Shown here one piece after another: positions 33,600-45,999 of a stretch of 64,000 nucleotides of DNA. Numbering within the stretch: the first letter of the stretch is position 1; the number at the start of each line of letters is the position of its first letter. This DNA is from Ancistrus triradiatus (lineage: Eukaryota; Chordata; Actinopteri; Siluriformes; Loricariidae). The position numbers and the translations under genes were made by a program. Under the pieces are notes generated by a model, which ran no database searches, had not been told where the DNA came from, and saw nothing but the letters and a program-made list of their open reading frames with translations. Where the stretch lies: positions 124,001 to 188,000 of the forward strand of contig JAJAGP010000360.1 in assembly GCA_025084515.1 (NCBI GenBank), written 5' to 3'.

Positions 33600-34010
33600 A
33601 TTCTACTTTGTTAGTGTCAAAGACTACATAAAAGCTAAACTAAATCTAACACTAAACTGGAATTGAAAAGCAAAAATTAAAAACGAAATAAAAACTAAAA
33701 TGTAAAGAATATACGAAGATGCAAGTATGTAAATCCTCATAAAAATGTACACATTAAATCTAATTTATTAATATTAAAAGGTTGATAAAACAGACATGAA
33801 GTGCACAACATTAGCCTGGGAGGGGAAAAGGGCCAAAACCCGGCTTTGTAGCTGAAAGGCTTTGGAATCTAAAAAACTGGCAAAGCCTTTATCATCTTTA
33901 TAGAAGCTTTTGTAGATGTGTGTTTTGGAAGACTAGGAGGCTGTTCATGAAAAACATTCCAGAATATTCCACCCCAACAGCACCCCAAGTGGTTCACAAA
34001 CCAAACTTTT
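33600..34010. repeat. Unclassified repeat, copy 1 (pair at 35880-36320)
   Basis: Shares with 35880-36320, in the same orientation, ATAAAAATGTACACA, GTGCACAACATTAG, GAGGAGAAAAGGGCCAAA-like, AGGAGGCTGTTCATGA and GTGGTTCACAAAC-like landmarks. It is probably an old transposon family. Confidence 0.6.
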
Positions 34011-34418
34011 TTTTTTGCACATGTAGCATCATAATTAAAGCTTCTTTTACGTGTCTCATTTGTTTGTGCACTGCTTGAGGTGAAATATATTGAGGTTATT
34101 CTGCAGGATTGACTCGTTTATCTGTCTCTTTCATATATTAAATAGCATGTCACATGACACATTTTAACTCATATGATAGCATCTTATTTACAAAAACAAC
34201 AATTACATTTAGTCTTTAGCAGATTCTGTTATGCCGTGATCTGATCTCTCTCTCATCAAGAACCATCATTCATCAGTAGCTGATAGAACCACATGGACAA
34301 GGGATTCCTTTATCAAACCTTTCTCAAGCTCTACAATACAGAGCTACATTCACAGATGCCACTTAAAAAGTTACTGTGCTATAAAAAAAAGAAGCCTTTT
34401 GTGGATACTGTTTTTGGA

Positions 34419-34681
34419 CCAAATTATGATTATGACCTGATCTTTTTTTTTTTTTTACCTCCTTACTAGCCCTAAATCGTCCATGTAACATTTTTTGGAA
34501 TGTGTTGCAGGCCTGAAATGCAGGAATGGATGATTATTATCCAAGAAACAGCATGAAATATCTTGACTTGATACTGTCTGCAATAAAATAAAAGTCAACG
34601 GAAATGTAAGGAACAATGCATTACTTTTCATTTACATTTACCGTCCCATATCGTTCCAACTTTTTCTGATTTGGGGTTGTA
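34419..34681. mobile_element. Arm of a fold-back DNA transposon (family FB), solo fragment
   Basis: Homologous to the right arm at 38685-38945: TAGCCCTAAATCGTCC, TTTTTTGGAATGTGTTGC, GAATGGATGATTATTA and TGTCTGCAATAAAATAAAAG. It runs to the true terminus, CTGATTTGGGGTTGTA. Confidence 0.7.
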
Positions 34682-34903
34682 GACAATCAGTGTTATTGTT
34701 ATCTGTGAGTGATCCTGAATGTTTTGTCTCATCTGTGTTTATGTTTGTGGTAGGATTACTTTTTATTTTCTTCCTCTAAAATATGAAAATTACTCCAATG
34801 TTTCTAACTAAACCAACCAATTTTGGAGCAGTTATGAGTGATTTCTTACTGTGAGGTGGTTCATTACTACAGAACCTGACCTGCTCTTATATATAGAAGC
34901 TCA

Positions 34904-34905
<2 letters not shown>

Positions 34906-34970
<65 letters not shown>

Positions 34971-35058
34971 TATACGAGCTATTTTCATCCTCTACAGTCC
35001 CAGTCATGTGGATGCTTGAAAAAGCAGGGCAAGGACAAGCAGGTTGGTCACATCCTAT

Positions 35059-35120
<62 letters not shown>
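34906..35120. repeat. Two (CA)n microsatellites
   Basis: (CA)n at 34906-34969 and 35061-35120, separated by about 90 bp of unique sequence. Confidence 0.97.
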
Positions 35121-35123
<3 letters not shown>

Positions 35124-35879
35124 GGTGTCAGGAAGCTGTCAGTCATGTATCTGAGCCTGAATAGAGACGTTAATTCCTCTGACAGTGTGTGTAATGAGTC
35201 TGATCTTCTCTGGTCAGGGTGTCACGTTCATTAACCTTCCCATAATCCTGATCTCATGCATGCAGAGGCCCGAAAAGAACAGGCTGCCATTATCGAACCG
35301 CTGGCTTTAAAAATAAACCCTGAAAAGAACAGAGAAATAAATAAGAAGCTCCTAAATAAAAAGCCAATCCAATCAGAGACAGATAATACAGAGAGGAAGC
35401 AGCGGTGAAGACCTCAGGCTCTGCGCCAAAAAAAAAAAGCAAAGCAGCACAGCGAGCAGCACCGGGTGGAGATACACTATCATTAATAATCCATTTTTAT
35501 CCTCCAACAACAGCCTGCTCAACATTATCATCGTCTTTATATAGCAACGTCAAGAACGGGCCAAAAAAACACGAGCGTGTTTTAATGGGTTTGTAAAACA
35601 CGCCGCTCTGAAAACACAATCATTCAGTCATTTGTTCGGCTTCATTCATTCTGTTTCCACGTCTGAACCCTTTATGTTCTACATTCAGGGGAAGATTAAA
35701 CCCTAACTCATACAGGCACAAAGCATCCTGCCTTTCAGACTTTCAGGACTTCACTGCAGCAGCATCTGTTTTTATGAATTGTCCCTTATTCTAAATATCA
35801 CACAAATCAAAATCAAAATCAAAGCATCTCTAACGTAACAGAGGAACATTTTCTAAACGCTGTCGTCCTATAAACCTCA

Positions 35880-36320
35880 CACTGATTGAAGAACTAAACA
35901 CAATCAGTACAAAAAGCTGTTATAATATAATATAAAACTAAAAAACACTAAACTGAAACAACTTATGCGGCATTAAAAACTAAACCGGAATCAAAACATT
36001 TCAAGACTGCGGGAACATAAATCCTTATAAAAATGTACACACCTCATTTAAGGAAGGCTGATTGAACAGAACTGCAATGCACAACATTCAGTTGGGAGGA
36101 GAAAAGGGCCAAATCCTTCCCAAACTATGAAGCACAGTGGAGGAGCATCCTGGTTTGGTTTTTGTGATGGTTTTGCGATCTAAAAAATATTTTTAGCTTT
36201 ATTACCTAAACCCTTTTAGAGTCTGAATCTAGACTTGTAACTGGTTTAGACTGGTTTAGGAGGCTGCTCATGAGCGACATCCCAGAATGCTCCACCACAG
36301 AGGGTTCACAAACTTTTTCT
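35880..36320. repeat. Unclassified repeat, copy 2 (pair at 33600-34010)
   Basis: See copy 1. CCCAAACTATGAAGCACAGT here recalls Tc1-type coding relics, but no frame is intact. Confidence 0.55.
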
Positions 36321-36324
36321 TGCG

Positions 36325-36660
36325 TTACCCTGCTGGAATCAGAAGATGGTACACTGTGGGTATAAAGGGCTGCACATGGTTAGCAACAATACTCAGGTAG
36401 GCTGTGGGGTTTAAATGATGCTCAGTTGGTATTTAGGGGCTTAAAGTGTGTCCAGAAAATACTCCCCACACCATCACACCATCAACAGCAGCCTGTAGGA
36501 TAGATCTGTCATTATTTCATGCTTATGCCAAATTCTGAGCCTGCAAAAATCGAGACTCATCAGATCAGCCGATGTTTTACCACATTGGTGTGACTGGTGT
36601 AGCTTCAAGGTTCGACAGGTTGTGCATTCACAGATGCTCTGCTGCACACCAAAACAATTT
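36325..36660 (-). pseudogene. Tc1-like transposase relic
   Basis: On the minus strand, pieces of a fish Tc1-like transposase can be followed by nucleotide landmarks: AACCTTGAAGCTACACCAG, ATGGTGTGGGGAGTATTT (the MVWG motif region), TTTAAACCCCACAGCCTAC, and ACCATCTTCTGATTCCAGCA. Many frameshifts leave no usable ORF. It appears to be the same family as the fragment at 62640-63070. Confidence 0.75.
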
Positions 36661-36715
36661 GGATTGTATAACACAAGGTAGGTGTACACATAAGCATACA
36701 GGGTTAGGGTTAATC

Positions 36716-36903
36716 CTCCCAAGGTTTCTTCCATTTAGGGAGTTTTTCCTTTCCACTGTCGCCTTAGGCTTGCTCAATTTGGGATTGGTCCTAGATACAG
36801 TATTAAATATTAGAAGATAATTTAAACTTGTAAAGCTGCTTGGAAACAATGCTCCATTGTAAAAAATGCTATAGAAATACATCTGACTTGACTTGGCTTG
36901 ACA
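36716..36903 (-). repeat. Repeat family 3 copy
   Basis: AGGGAGTTTTTCCTTTCCAC, GGCTTGCTCAATTTGGGAT, AAAGCTGCTTGGAAACAATG and CATCTGACTTGACTTGGCTT. Confidence 0.85.
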
Positions 36904-37235
36904 GGGGTTGCCAGGTCCTCATTTTACCACCTCATGTCCATCTAAGTTACAGATCTGATCTGTTTCTGACTGTTAAAAGCTCTGTTTGTAAACGTAACAA
37001 TACGAGATACTTCACGTCCATCACTCTACGTTCCTGTCCTGGGTGGTGACCAGATGTATAAGGTCGCAGGTACAAATGGTGGAAGTGAGGGTCCTGTGTG
37101 TGAGAGGTGAGAAGTTCATCCGTCTGAGTGGTGTGCGTTACCGTGTTGGCATGAAGTGCAGGGTGATGAGGGCATGGATGTAAGACGGCAGCTTTTCCTT
37201 CAGCTAATTTGGCAACACTGTTACACTGTTATTAG

Positions 37236-37312
<77 letters not shown>

Positions 37313-37384
37313 CACTGCCTGTGAAATATTATTGGATTCTCATCCTGCACCAAACATAAGGCCAGCATCCACTGCACCAACACA

Positions 37385-37430
<46 letters not shown>
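37236..37430. repeat. Two (CA)n microsatellites
   Basis: 37236-37309 and 37380-37430, both CA on the plus strand. Confidence 0.97.
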
Positions 37431-37432
<2 letters not shown>

Positions 37433-37934
37433 CCTCTCTGAACTGTGCAGAAGTGTGAGCGTCAGCAGTAAGTCGTCCTCGTTCCCCCGCCGCAGCTCCA
37501 CAGATGAAGGAGGAGGAGGAGCTGCTTCCTGCTTCAGGAGCTTCTGGGCTAAGTGGGGCAATGCTGCAGCGTTCCACATCAGCATTCAGCCGGCATTCTC
37601 ACCCTCTCTCACCCTTTCTCACGATCTGTCTCGCGCTCTCGCCATGCTGAAGCCAAACGGCCCCCTTGTGGCTCAGCGAAATAACTACATCCCTGTTTAG
37701 GGCATGTTCGTTATGTCTGAATTTATTTCCTTTGAAGAAAGGGTTATAAAAGTGGAAGCTCATAACTGTCTAGTACCTTAACCACTGGGAGACTATGGGA
37801 CACCCTGTATGGAAGGCCACATTGTTTCATACATTCCACTCAAGTACCAGTTCACACCCTTAATGGTTCTTTGGTTTGTTTCCTCCTCAAACCCAAAAAA
37901 CGTCGGAGAAACCTCCAACAGACACAGTTCCAAG

Positions 37935-38945
37935 TACAACCCTAAATCAGAAAAAGTTGGGATGGAATGGAAAATGCAAATTAAATTAAACAAAGTGTTT
38001 CTTACATTATTATTACTTCTATCTCACTGCAGACAGTATGAGCCTGAAATATTTCGTTTCATTTGTTAATAAACATCCATTCCTGCATGTCAGACCTGCA
38101 ACACATTCCAAAAAAAGTTGGGAGCGGGACAATGTATGGATTGTAATGAGAAAAAAAAAACTGTGGGCGGCGCGGTGGCTCGGTGGGTAGCATCGCTGCC
38201 TCACAGCAAGAAGATCCTGGGTTCAATTCCAGGGTGGGGCCCCTGGGTCCTTTCTGTGTTTACTCCGGGCACTCCGGTTTCCTCCCTCAGTCCAAAGACA
38301 TGCAAGTTAGGTTAATTGACTACACTAAATTGGCCTGGTCTCTGGCGACAGACGGAGTGATGCATCAGCTGGAGTATTCTCGTTGGCAGTGGGCACCGGT
38401 GCAGGCGCCAGGAAAATGATGATGAATGGGATAAAAAACTAAATAATTATGTGATTTCAACAGGTGATTATAATCATGATTTGGTCGGAAAGCAGTATCA
38501 ACAAAAGCCTGAGTCTTTGAGGAGTAAAGATGGGCAAAGGGCTGGGATGGACCATCATACAGTGGGAACGGGGATTGTGCTCAGACCCATCAGTATCACA
38601 GATCTGTTTTGGATGAAACGTTTTAAACATTCCAATCATTTTTTACACATTTGATGATGAACTGGAGATCCTCTGATCATCCTCAAAGACTCAGGCTTTC
38701 CTGCATGCTGCTTTTGTTTGTCAAATCATGATTATAATCACCTGTTTGAAATCACATCATTATTTAGTTTTTTATCCCATTGCTAGCCCTAAATTGCCCG
38801 TCCCAACTTTTTTGGAATGTGTTTGTGTCCGAAATGCAAGAATGGATGTTCATTAACAAATGAAATGAAGTTAACCAGAATACAAACATGAATAATTTGG
38901 GCTCATACTGTCTGCAATGAAATAAAAGTCAAAGGAAATGATCCA
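37935..38945. mobile_element. Fold-back DNA transposon (family FB) split by a SINE
   Basis: The left arm (37935-38515, minus the SINE) and right arm (38680-38945) are inverted copies: CTGCAGACAGTATGAGCC, CATCCATTCCTGCATG, CACATTCCAAAAAAAGTTGG, GGGATAAAAAACTAAATAAT, GGTGATTATAATCATGATTT and AAAGCCTGAGTCTTTGAGGA each recur in reverse. The left terminus, TACAACCCTAAATCAG, matches the inverted end of the solo arm at 34681. The right end is about 60 bp short. No transposase was seen. Confidence 0.8.
38165..38424 (+). repeat. SINE family 2, best-preserved copy, inserted in a transposon arm
   Basis: Starts GGGCGGCGCGGTGGCTCGGT, with A-box-like GGCTCGGTGGGTAGC, B-box-like GGGTTCAATTCCA, then TTTCTGTGTTTACTCC and CAAAGACATGCAAGTTAGGT, ending in GATGATGAAT. 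Comparison with the opposite arm suggests a target duplication of about 16 bp (AATGAGAAAAAAAAA-ACT against AATGGGATAAAAAACT). Confidence 0.85.
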
Positions 38946-39717
38946 GATCTCTAAGGATTAATAAAGATGAATTAAATAATATAAGCACTTTACATTAGCC
39001 AAGTTTATTTTGACGGGGTTTATTTCAAACTGGTCAAACTGGTCATGTGTCCAAATGGTGTTTTGTAACTCCTGCTGGTCCGTGCCTATTTTTCATTAAA
39101 GTAAACATTTGGATCAATCATAAAGATCAGATTAGCTTAATTTTGGTTGGCATCGAAGCAGAACATCGTGTACGAGGACGGGCCTGCTAGAAGTTAGCAT
39201 AATGCAGCTAAGCTATTAGTGAATCTCATTTTGGCAACAAATCAAAGCAAAGGCGTCCAAATGGAAAATCAATAGCCTCTCTTTTTTGGTCTTCACGGTT
39301 AGGAGACATGATAGATGCTTTCTGCTTCTTCTGCACTGTTCATTTGGAAACGGTTCAAGCATCTGGAGTGGGACAGAGAAGCAGCGAGAGCGCTAAGCTA
39401 GGCCGACCAAAACGATCTGAGCTAGCTCTGTCCGTAGCAGTGAGGAGTTAGGAGATTCAGCAGGACATAGACGAGACAGGAATTGTAAAAGAAAGCTGAG
39501 GAAAAGTTCTGATCCAGCTGTGCTGATAATTTGTGAATGCAGCAACAGCTGGAGAAGGGTCTTCACCCCGGTCCCAGCTGAGCCTCATCAGGCACATGCA
39601 TCAGCCTCCGACAAACAGATTATCAAGGTTACGCTCACATATTAGCAACATGCTCAGCCGACCATGAACCTCCAGCACCGGAGCTGAGGGGGACGAGGGC
39701 GAGAGAGATAGGGACAC

Positions 39718-39759
<42 letters not shown>

Positions 39760-40160
39760 CAATGTACTGTAATTTTGATTGCTTTAATCATGTTTTGTTT
39801 ATGTTCTTATTAATTAATAATTAATCATTTCAATGTTAAAACTAAGCAGATGGAAATTCTGCAGATTGTGTTTATTTATAAAGCTTAAAAAGTTAGATCA
39901 TTTGCAGAAATGTGTCACCTTTAAGCTGATTCATGAAGAGATCAGACTCGTTCTACAAAGGTAAGTGTACAAAAGAATGCTTGTGCAGTGCAAAAAGAAT
40001 AAAAAGATAAGAATAAAGGAAAACAAATACTGAAACAACTGGATGTAGGAAATCAATACAAAATGTAACAGGGTGCCAAAAATTTTGCATTTATATTTTG
40101 TCATACTTTTTTTAGATAGATTAAAACCTGGTTTTAGATTAAATGGAAAAAATTAAGTTC
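38946..40160. other. Intron, no gene recognised; (GA)n at 39720-39753
   Basis: Ordinary intron sequence with one GA microsatellite. Confidence 0.5.
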
Positions 40161-40166
40161 TATAAG

Positions 40167-40196
40167 GTCTAAATAATAATAATAATAATAATAATA

Positions 40197-40235
<39 letters not shown>

Positions 40236-40482
40236 ATGTATCATTATTAGAACTATGATTATTATTATTAATAATAATAATAATAATAATCATCATCATC
40301 ATCATTTTTATTACTAATATTGTTGTTATTATTATTAATAATAATTATTATTGTTGTTGTTGTTACTGTTATTATTTATCATTTTCATTATTGTTATACT
40401 ATTATTACTGTTATTGTTATTTGTAGTAGCAGTATTGTCTTTCTTACTACTGTCAGTATTGTTATTATTTCTTAACTGTTTC

Positions 40483-40524
<42 letters not shown>

Positions 40525-40525
40525 G
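40167..40525. repeat. (AAT)n/(ATT)n inverted simple repeats
   Basis: AAT units (40167-40197) run directly into ATT units (40198-40232), followed by further AAT (40268-40290), CAT and ATT/GTT blocks up to 40525. The first pair forms a near-perfect palindrome of about 60 bp. Confidence 0.95.
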
Positions 40526-41022
40526 TTATTAATTTTTTTACGTTTGTATTATGGCTCCATTTTATGATTTTTAAACAGGTAAATAGTGTATTATAGACCA
40601 TAATAGCGTTTATGAAACAGAAATGATCCTGGAAAACACTGGGAGTATTAACGGTGTTCCATACAGGCTTATCGGATCACCCTGTTAAAATCACCTGCAC
40701 GTTCTCTTCATCACACGGTCCAATAAACCCCATAAAACAGAGACAGAGACAGCCACTAACCATCAACGATCACCCTCCTCCTCCCTCTGTTCCTCTATCT
40801 GATCTCATTTCAGTGTAGATGGGGTGAGTGGGGGGCGGTCGAGAGTTCAGGGTTGGGTCCTAATCCTCTGCAGATACACACTAATGGGATTTAGAACGTC
40901 TGCAGAAAGTGCTGAGTCTCTAATGGAGCTCTGCTCCAATCTTCTCTCCATCCTATCTACTGTCAGAGACATGCAGGAGAACCTGCTCATCACGCCCACG
41001 GGTCCTCCATACGCCGGCTCGA

Positions 41023-41030
<8 letters not shown>

Positions 41031-41052
<22 letters not shown>
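41031..41052. repeat. (CA)n microsatellite
   Basis: About 11 CA units. Confidence 0.95.
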
Positions 41053-41054
<2 letters not shown>

Positions 41055-41759
41055 TCCCATAGTTATATATAAACCGCCTGTAATCTCTTCACACTTGTTG
41101 TGTGGGAGAAAATTACTGACCGCAATGGCATACCATATTCAAATGGGACGATTTCCATTTGGCAGTGCTTCGATTTACTAACTGCTTTTAAAACCATTGC
41201 ACCAACTGAGCAGAGCTTTGCTTGTAGAAACCGAATTGCTACTTTTATTTATTTATATACAAATTATAACAACAACAATATAGTTCATATGTTTCTATGT
41301 ATCAGCTGCAGGCTCTCTGTCACGCTTTTACATAACAAAAGTTGGTCGATAGCCCTCCGGTGGTTTTATAAAGCTTCAATTTAACTCTGCTGTGTAAAAA
41401 AAAACAAATGCTATAGTTATGTAGTTCCTAAATTAAACTGTGTTCTGAATAGTGCGCAAACTTGCGATAAATAAAATTACAAGGTGTTTTTACACAAATC
41501 TGAAAAGTAGATCAGCTTCTGTTTCTTCTAGATGTCTTACGTCTTACGAAGTATTTGAATTAAATACTTAAATGCTCTCCTTATTCTTTCATCTAATTAA
41601 ATGATTAAGCTGCAGAATCTGATTTTAAAAACAGATGTTTTTGTTAAGAGAAGCATGCTGAGAAATCTTTTTCAGCTCTCGCTGTTTTGTTTTTGTTTCT
41701 TTATTCATTTAACGCCGCATCACCATTGATGGCTGCTCATGACAGGAAGATTATAGGAG

Positions 41760-41935
41760 CAACGATACATGCCAGGCACTCACCAGGATAATTAGAGACA
41801 CCACTTAACCTAACGCATGTCTTTGGAATCCTTGCACAGACATGGGGAGAACATGCAAACTCCACACTGGTGAGTCAGTAGTCAGGATCTGCAGAGCTGT
41901 GAGGTGACCGCTCTAACCACGCTGTAATCCAGTAT
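41760..41935 (-). repeat. SINE family 2 copy
   Basis: Inverted landmarks GCATGTCTTTGGAATCC, CATGGGGAGAACATGCAAAC and GAGGTGACCGCTCTAACCAC. Confidence 0.75.
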
Positions 41936-42984
41936 TGATCTTCATCTTGTTTGTACATTTAGTTTAGTTTTTACTTTGGGACCTTAAGACCAGTTAAAAA
42001 TTCAGACCCAGTTTATCAAACACAGATTAAACCATCTTGGACTAAATTGAAAAATCAATAGTGATTTAAGCCCTTTTTAGGCTAGGACTAACATTTCTCT
42101 CCCATCTATTTGGCTGATATAAAGTTTCAGTTGAAGGACGAACATCTCTTGCAGGTTCTGAAGCTGTGCAGTTTAATCAGTTTCAGGTTTTAATCATTTT
42201 AATGTTTGGTCCAGTGCTTTTATATCTGAGATCATGGTGAGGCAGAAACATGGTGTGGAGCATTAATGTGAGCATCAAATAAAAAAAAAAGATTCTAATT
42301 TGTTTATACAGAGCTTTGTTAAAGAGATCTAAAACCTTTAATCTGACTGAGGGTGTTGGGCAACTCCTGGACTTCAAAATGGAACCAAAACATCCAAAAA
42401 GAGATCTCTCAATTATGGAGTACCGTTATGGTCACCGTTATTCACTGGCACTGCGTAACTTCAGTTCTTGGTTCACTAACACATTTTTATAGTCTCTCGT
42501 CCTATGAGCTGTTGATGAGCTGTTCTGCCCGACAACCGAGCTCTGATTGGTCAGGCTGATTTTAATGCAGAAATGAGAACAGACCGCATTCAAATATTTT
42601 ACGCAGCGTCACAGTCCATCAGTTTCGTACTCGGTGTGAGACAACCTTAACATACGTGTGTTCCTTTTCAAAACTCGAAGTGCGTTTTTTTTATCTGCAA
42701 AACTCATACTTGGTGTAAAAATGCCTTTAGAACCACGACCGTCCCCAGTTCCTGAAGTACGAACGCACCTCTTGAGAGGAACCTAAACTCGGTAACGAAG
42801 TAACAGAGCCCCTCTAATTTGGGGCTGTACAGAAAGCTTTTGCGTACGATGTTTGTGTAAAACTCGACTGTAATAATGGTCTGGTCCTGTTATCGTGCCT
42901 CTGTAATCTGTGATATTCACCTGCTGCTGGACCTGATGAGGATTTAGGACCGAGCTAACGCTATCGATTGCTGTGCTATCTCCA

Positions 42985-43195
42985 GTACACACACACACAC
43001 ACACACACATACATATAGGAGGGTCATCACCCAGCCATTAAACCCCTTAACAGTCACATCTCACCATAACATCTCTCTCTGGCAGGCTGACTCCATTCCA
43101 CCAGCACAGACCTCATGCTCGCTATCAGAGCTTCCATCTGAGCATCACTCACACCCCTGCTGTCAACACACTGTGAAATGGTTTGCTCTTTCACA

Positions 43196-43249
<54 letters not shown>
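42985..43249. repeat. Two (CA)n microsatellites
   Basis: 42985-43009 and 43201-43249. Confidence 0.95.
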
Positions 43250-43250
<1 letters not shown>

Positions 43251-43589
43251 GGCAGTATAAAAAATGCACGTGTATTATTGCACGATTAAGCAGCTGGTCC
43301 AGTGTTTCTCTCTCCTTGGTTCACATTACCTTTTTGTCAGTGTTGTGCAGTGCTCAGGTGGTTATTAGTGCCGTTACACATTATTTGTACCATGCAAAAA
43401 CTCCAAAGATCCACTACTATGCTTAATGGTTGGTAATTCTGCTTTTGGAATCCTTCTCTTTAAAGATCACATCATGCATCAGCTTATTATAAACACTTTG
43501 TACTCCATGATGTGTGCTGATTCAATGACCGCCCTTATTAACACACACTAATCAGGTAGACGCCAGTACACCCCAGTACATAGGCTAAG

Positions 43590-44110
43590 TTGCATTTTAG
43601 CGCTTACGATATAAGGCGTGAGACACATTTTGAATTCGTATTGACGGTTCTTTCCACAGCAAAATGGAGCAAAAACTTTCAAAAAAAAATTTGCAAACAA
43701 GAAATTGAGATGATGGGGAAAAAAGTCCTCCTTCTCCAAAACAAAACACAGATTAAAGCAACTTATTTCCAAAAAGCTTTCCTTATGTTATGAAGTTTTG
43801 TATTTAAAGGATGACCTTCACTTGAAAGGCTTTTGAACTTTTTTAATTGAAAGTAGGTCAGACTTATTTGCAATAACTAAACTCTTTAAAGTTTTAAATT
43901 TTGATGCTTAAATTGTCGACTCTAAGCCTAAGACAAGTGTGAAGCTTTCAAGAATACCACTTGTTCGTAGAATTGCCCTTAAGAAAAGAGTCAAGAAAGT
44001 AAATAAAATCATTCTTAAAGTTATTTGAGGAATAGCAACTTTTTGTAACTTTTTTCTTAAGACTGAAGTTAAGCAAAACACCTTTAGGAAGATTTTGTTC
44101 CTTGAGACAC
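43590..44110 (+). mobile_element. Harbinger-like transposon relic, copy 2
   Basis: Inverted relative to 30040-30520, with the same order of landmarks: GCGTGAGACACATTTTGAAT, a short frame reading MEQKLSKKNLQTREIEMMGK-like at about 43663, and CTTTCAAGAATACCACTTGT. The short frame resembles the start of a Myb/SANT-type accessory protein. The assignment is tentative. Confidence 0.55.
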
Positions 44111-45900
44111 TTTTTGGTCCCCTAAGTACTTCAGACACAGACTGAACTCCTGAGAACTCCACAGAATTAACCCAAATGATGTGTAATCCGACCCACAGAA
44201 AACTCTCCTGGTTCTTCTCATTTAACAATCATCAGATAGAGGTCCGTTTGCTTTAATGACTGAGGTCTTACCAATTTATAATTAGCAGATTATGATACTC
44301 TTTTAACTCTGGATGTTGCTTTGTGAACAGCTGGTCAAATAAAAAACTGCCATAGATATCATTTATTATACTATGATGATTTGTTTCGCGAACATTGATT
44401 TTGCACATTGCATTAACTTTGTGCGTAAGTAGGAGCTACGTTACGTCACATTCTGCGTTTAGTTTTTAGGACGCAGACACAAGCCGAGAATTGTTTAACG
44501 CTAAAGTTTGTACTCTGCTTAAAGGTTCAAAGTGTTTAAAAGGTGATCCTGTGATCCTGAATTTGTGTTTCTATAACTGGACTCAATCCCTCTTGGCTGT
44601 GTGCAGCCAGTTCTTGTAACTGAAGAACCATGGTGTGCATTTCCAGTGGAACAGTTTAGCATTCGAATGCTGCATAGATTATTATACTCGTGTTTTCATT
44701 TACGTAGCGTTTGTGTGCTGTTTTCTTGTGAAAATATCCTTTATATTTAGATTACCATAGCAAAAAAAGATTATGTGAATATGGTAATGTCTGGACCATT
44801 TTGATTAATGGCTGTACTAAACCCCTCAACTTCTCAACACTATAAACTGAACACCATTCTCTTAACGCAACTCTAATCATCACCTGTTAAGTGTTATCCT
44901 CAAACCCTACCCTCTAAACACCACCAAATAAATTCCACTCACTAAACCAGATGCTTTACATGACCTACATAAACCATCTATTAAAGATCACGCTCCAAAA
45001 ATCCTCTGGTCCTGAGTCCTACAGCGCAAATGCCATGCTCTAATCTCCTTCCACTAATCCAGACCTTTTGAAATGTTTCCTAATCCCACCCTCTAAGGAG
45101 TCTGTCCAAAAACCAGAACCACCTTTTAACCGCAGCAGTCCCCACCAACATCGGTCACCACTGCCGTTAATGCCTTCTCCTAGAAGAAGCTGCTTTCTGT
45201 CAGGACTCTAAACAGAAGATAAATGTAACGCCTCTTAACTCCTCTCTTAAACATGCCAGGCTTTTCCCAGGAGATGGTTAAGAGTGTGTGTTAAAGTGGA
45301 TTTGAAGGAGCCACACTGACTTCTTGAGTTACATCCATCACAATCTGCTCCTCAGCTGACTCGTTCTCCACCAGATGTTGGGCAGATCTTACAGCGTTTA
45401 CTGTAATAAATCACAAAGAGGTGATGGGCTGAGGAACGTACGATACAGAGTGCAGTTATGAAGGGACATGTGTTCATGTTTCAGCGTGGCCTTCAGCTCT
45501 GCAGCATCCATCAGACTGATTTATAAAATAAGAGCGGCGTTGTAGAGACAAAACAACACCCCGACACCGCCCATAACCGAGAACCTGATACGATTTAATA
45601 TCAGCTTCATTCGAGATCAATCCCACATCACTGTAAGGATTAATAATCTGACCTCGACCTGTTTCAAACGTGGATGAATTCGTACACACGGTTCTGTAGG
45701 AGGTTCCGGGGCTGAACATGGGCTCCATGCTGTTGTTGTTCAGGGAGGTAATGGAGGAGGAGAAAATAAATGAGAGAATAACGGGAGCTCTGAGAGACTC
45801 TGACATTTCTTACTCTCTAGCTCATTTTGAAAGTGGACAGGAGAGAATAATTACAGCTCAGGCTGCATTAAAGCTAATGGCAATAATTCACCTGGAACCT
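44111..45900. other. Intron, no gene recognised
   Basis: 45720-45910 holds GCATTAAAGCTAATGGCAAT with homeodomain-like TAAT words in a compact block. It could be a conserved non-coding element, but that needs comparison between species. Confidence 0.35.
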
Positions 45901-45918
45901 CTGAACCAGTCACGACTG

Positions 45919-45981
<63 letters not shown>

Positions 45982-45998
45982 GACAGACAGAGACAGAC
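45919..45998. repeat. (GA)n-(GACA)n microsatellite
   Basis: GA units at 45919-45951 followed by GACA units to about 45998. Confidence 0.95.
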
Positions 45999-45999
45999 A

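Noticed and set aside
34851..35234. Threonine-histidine and valine-cysteine repeat ORFs at CA microsatellites (also 37.2, 43.2 and 52.4 kb)
   Set aside because: Direct translations of (CA)n/(GT)n, not genes.
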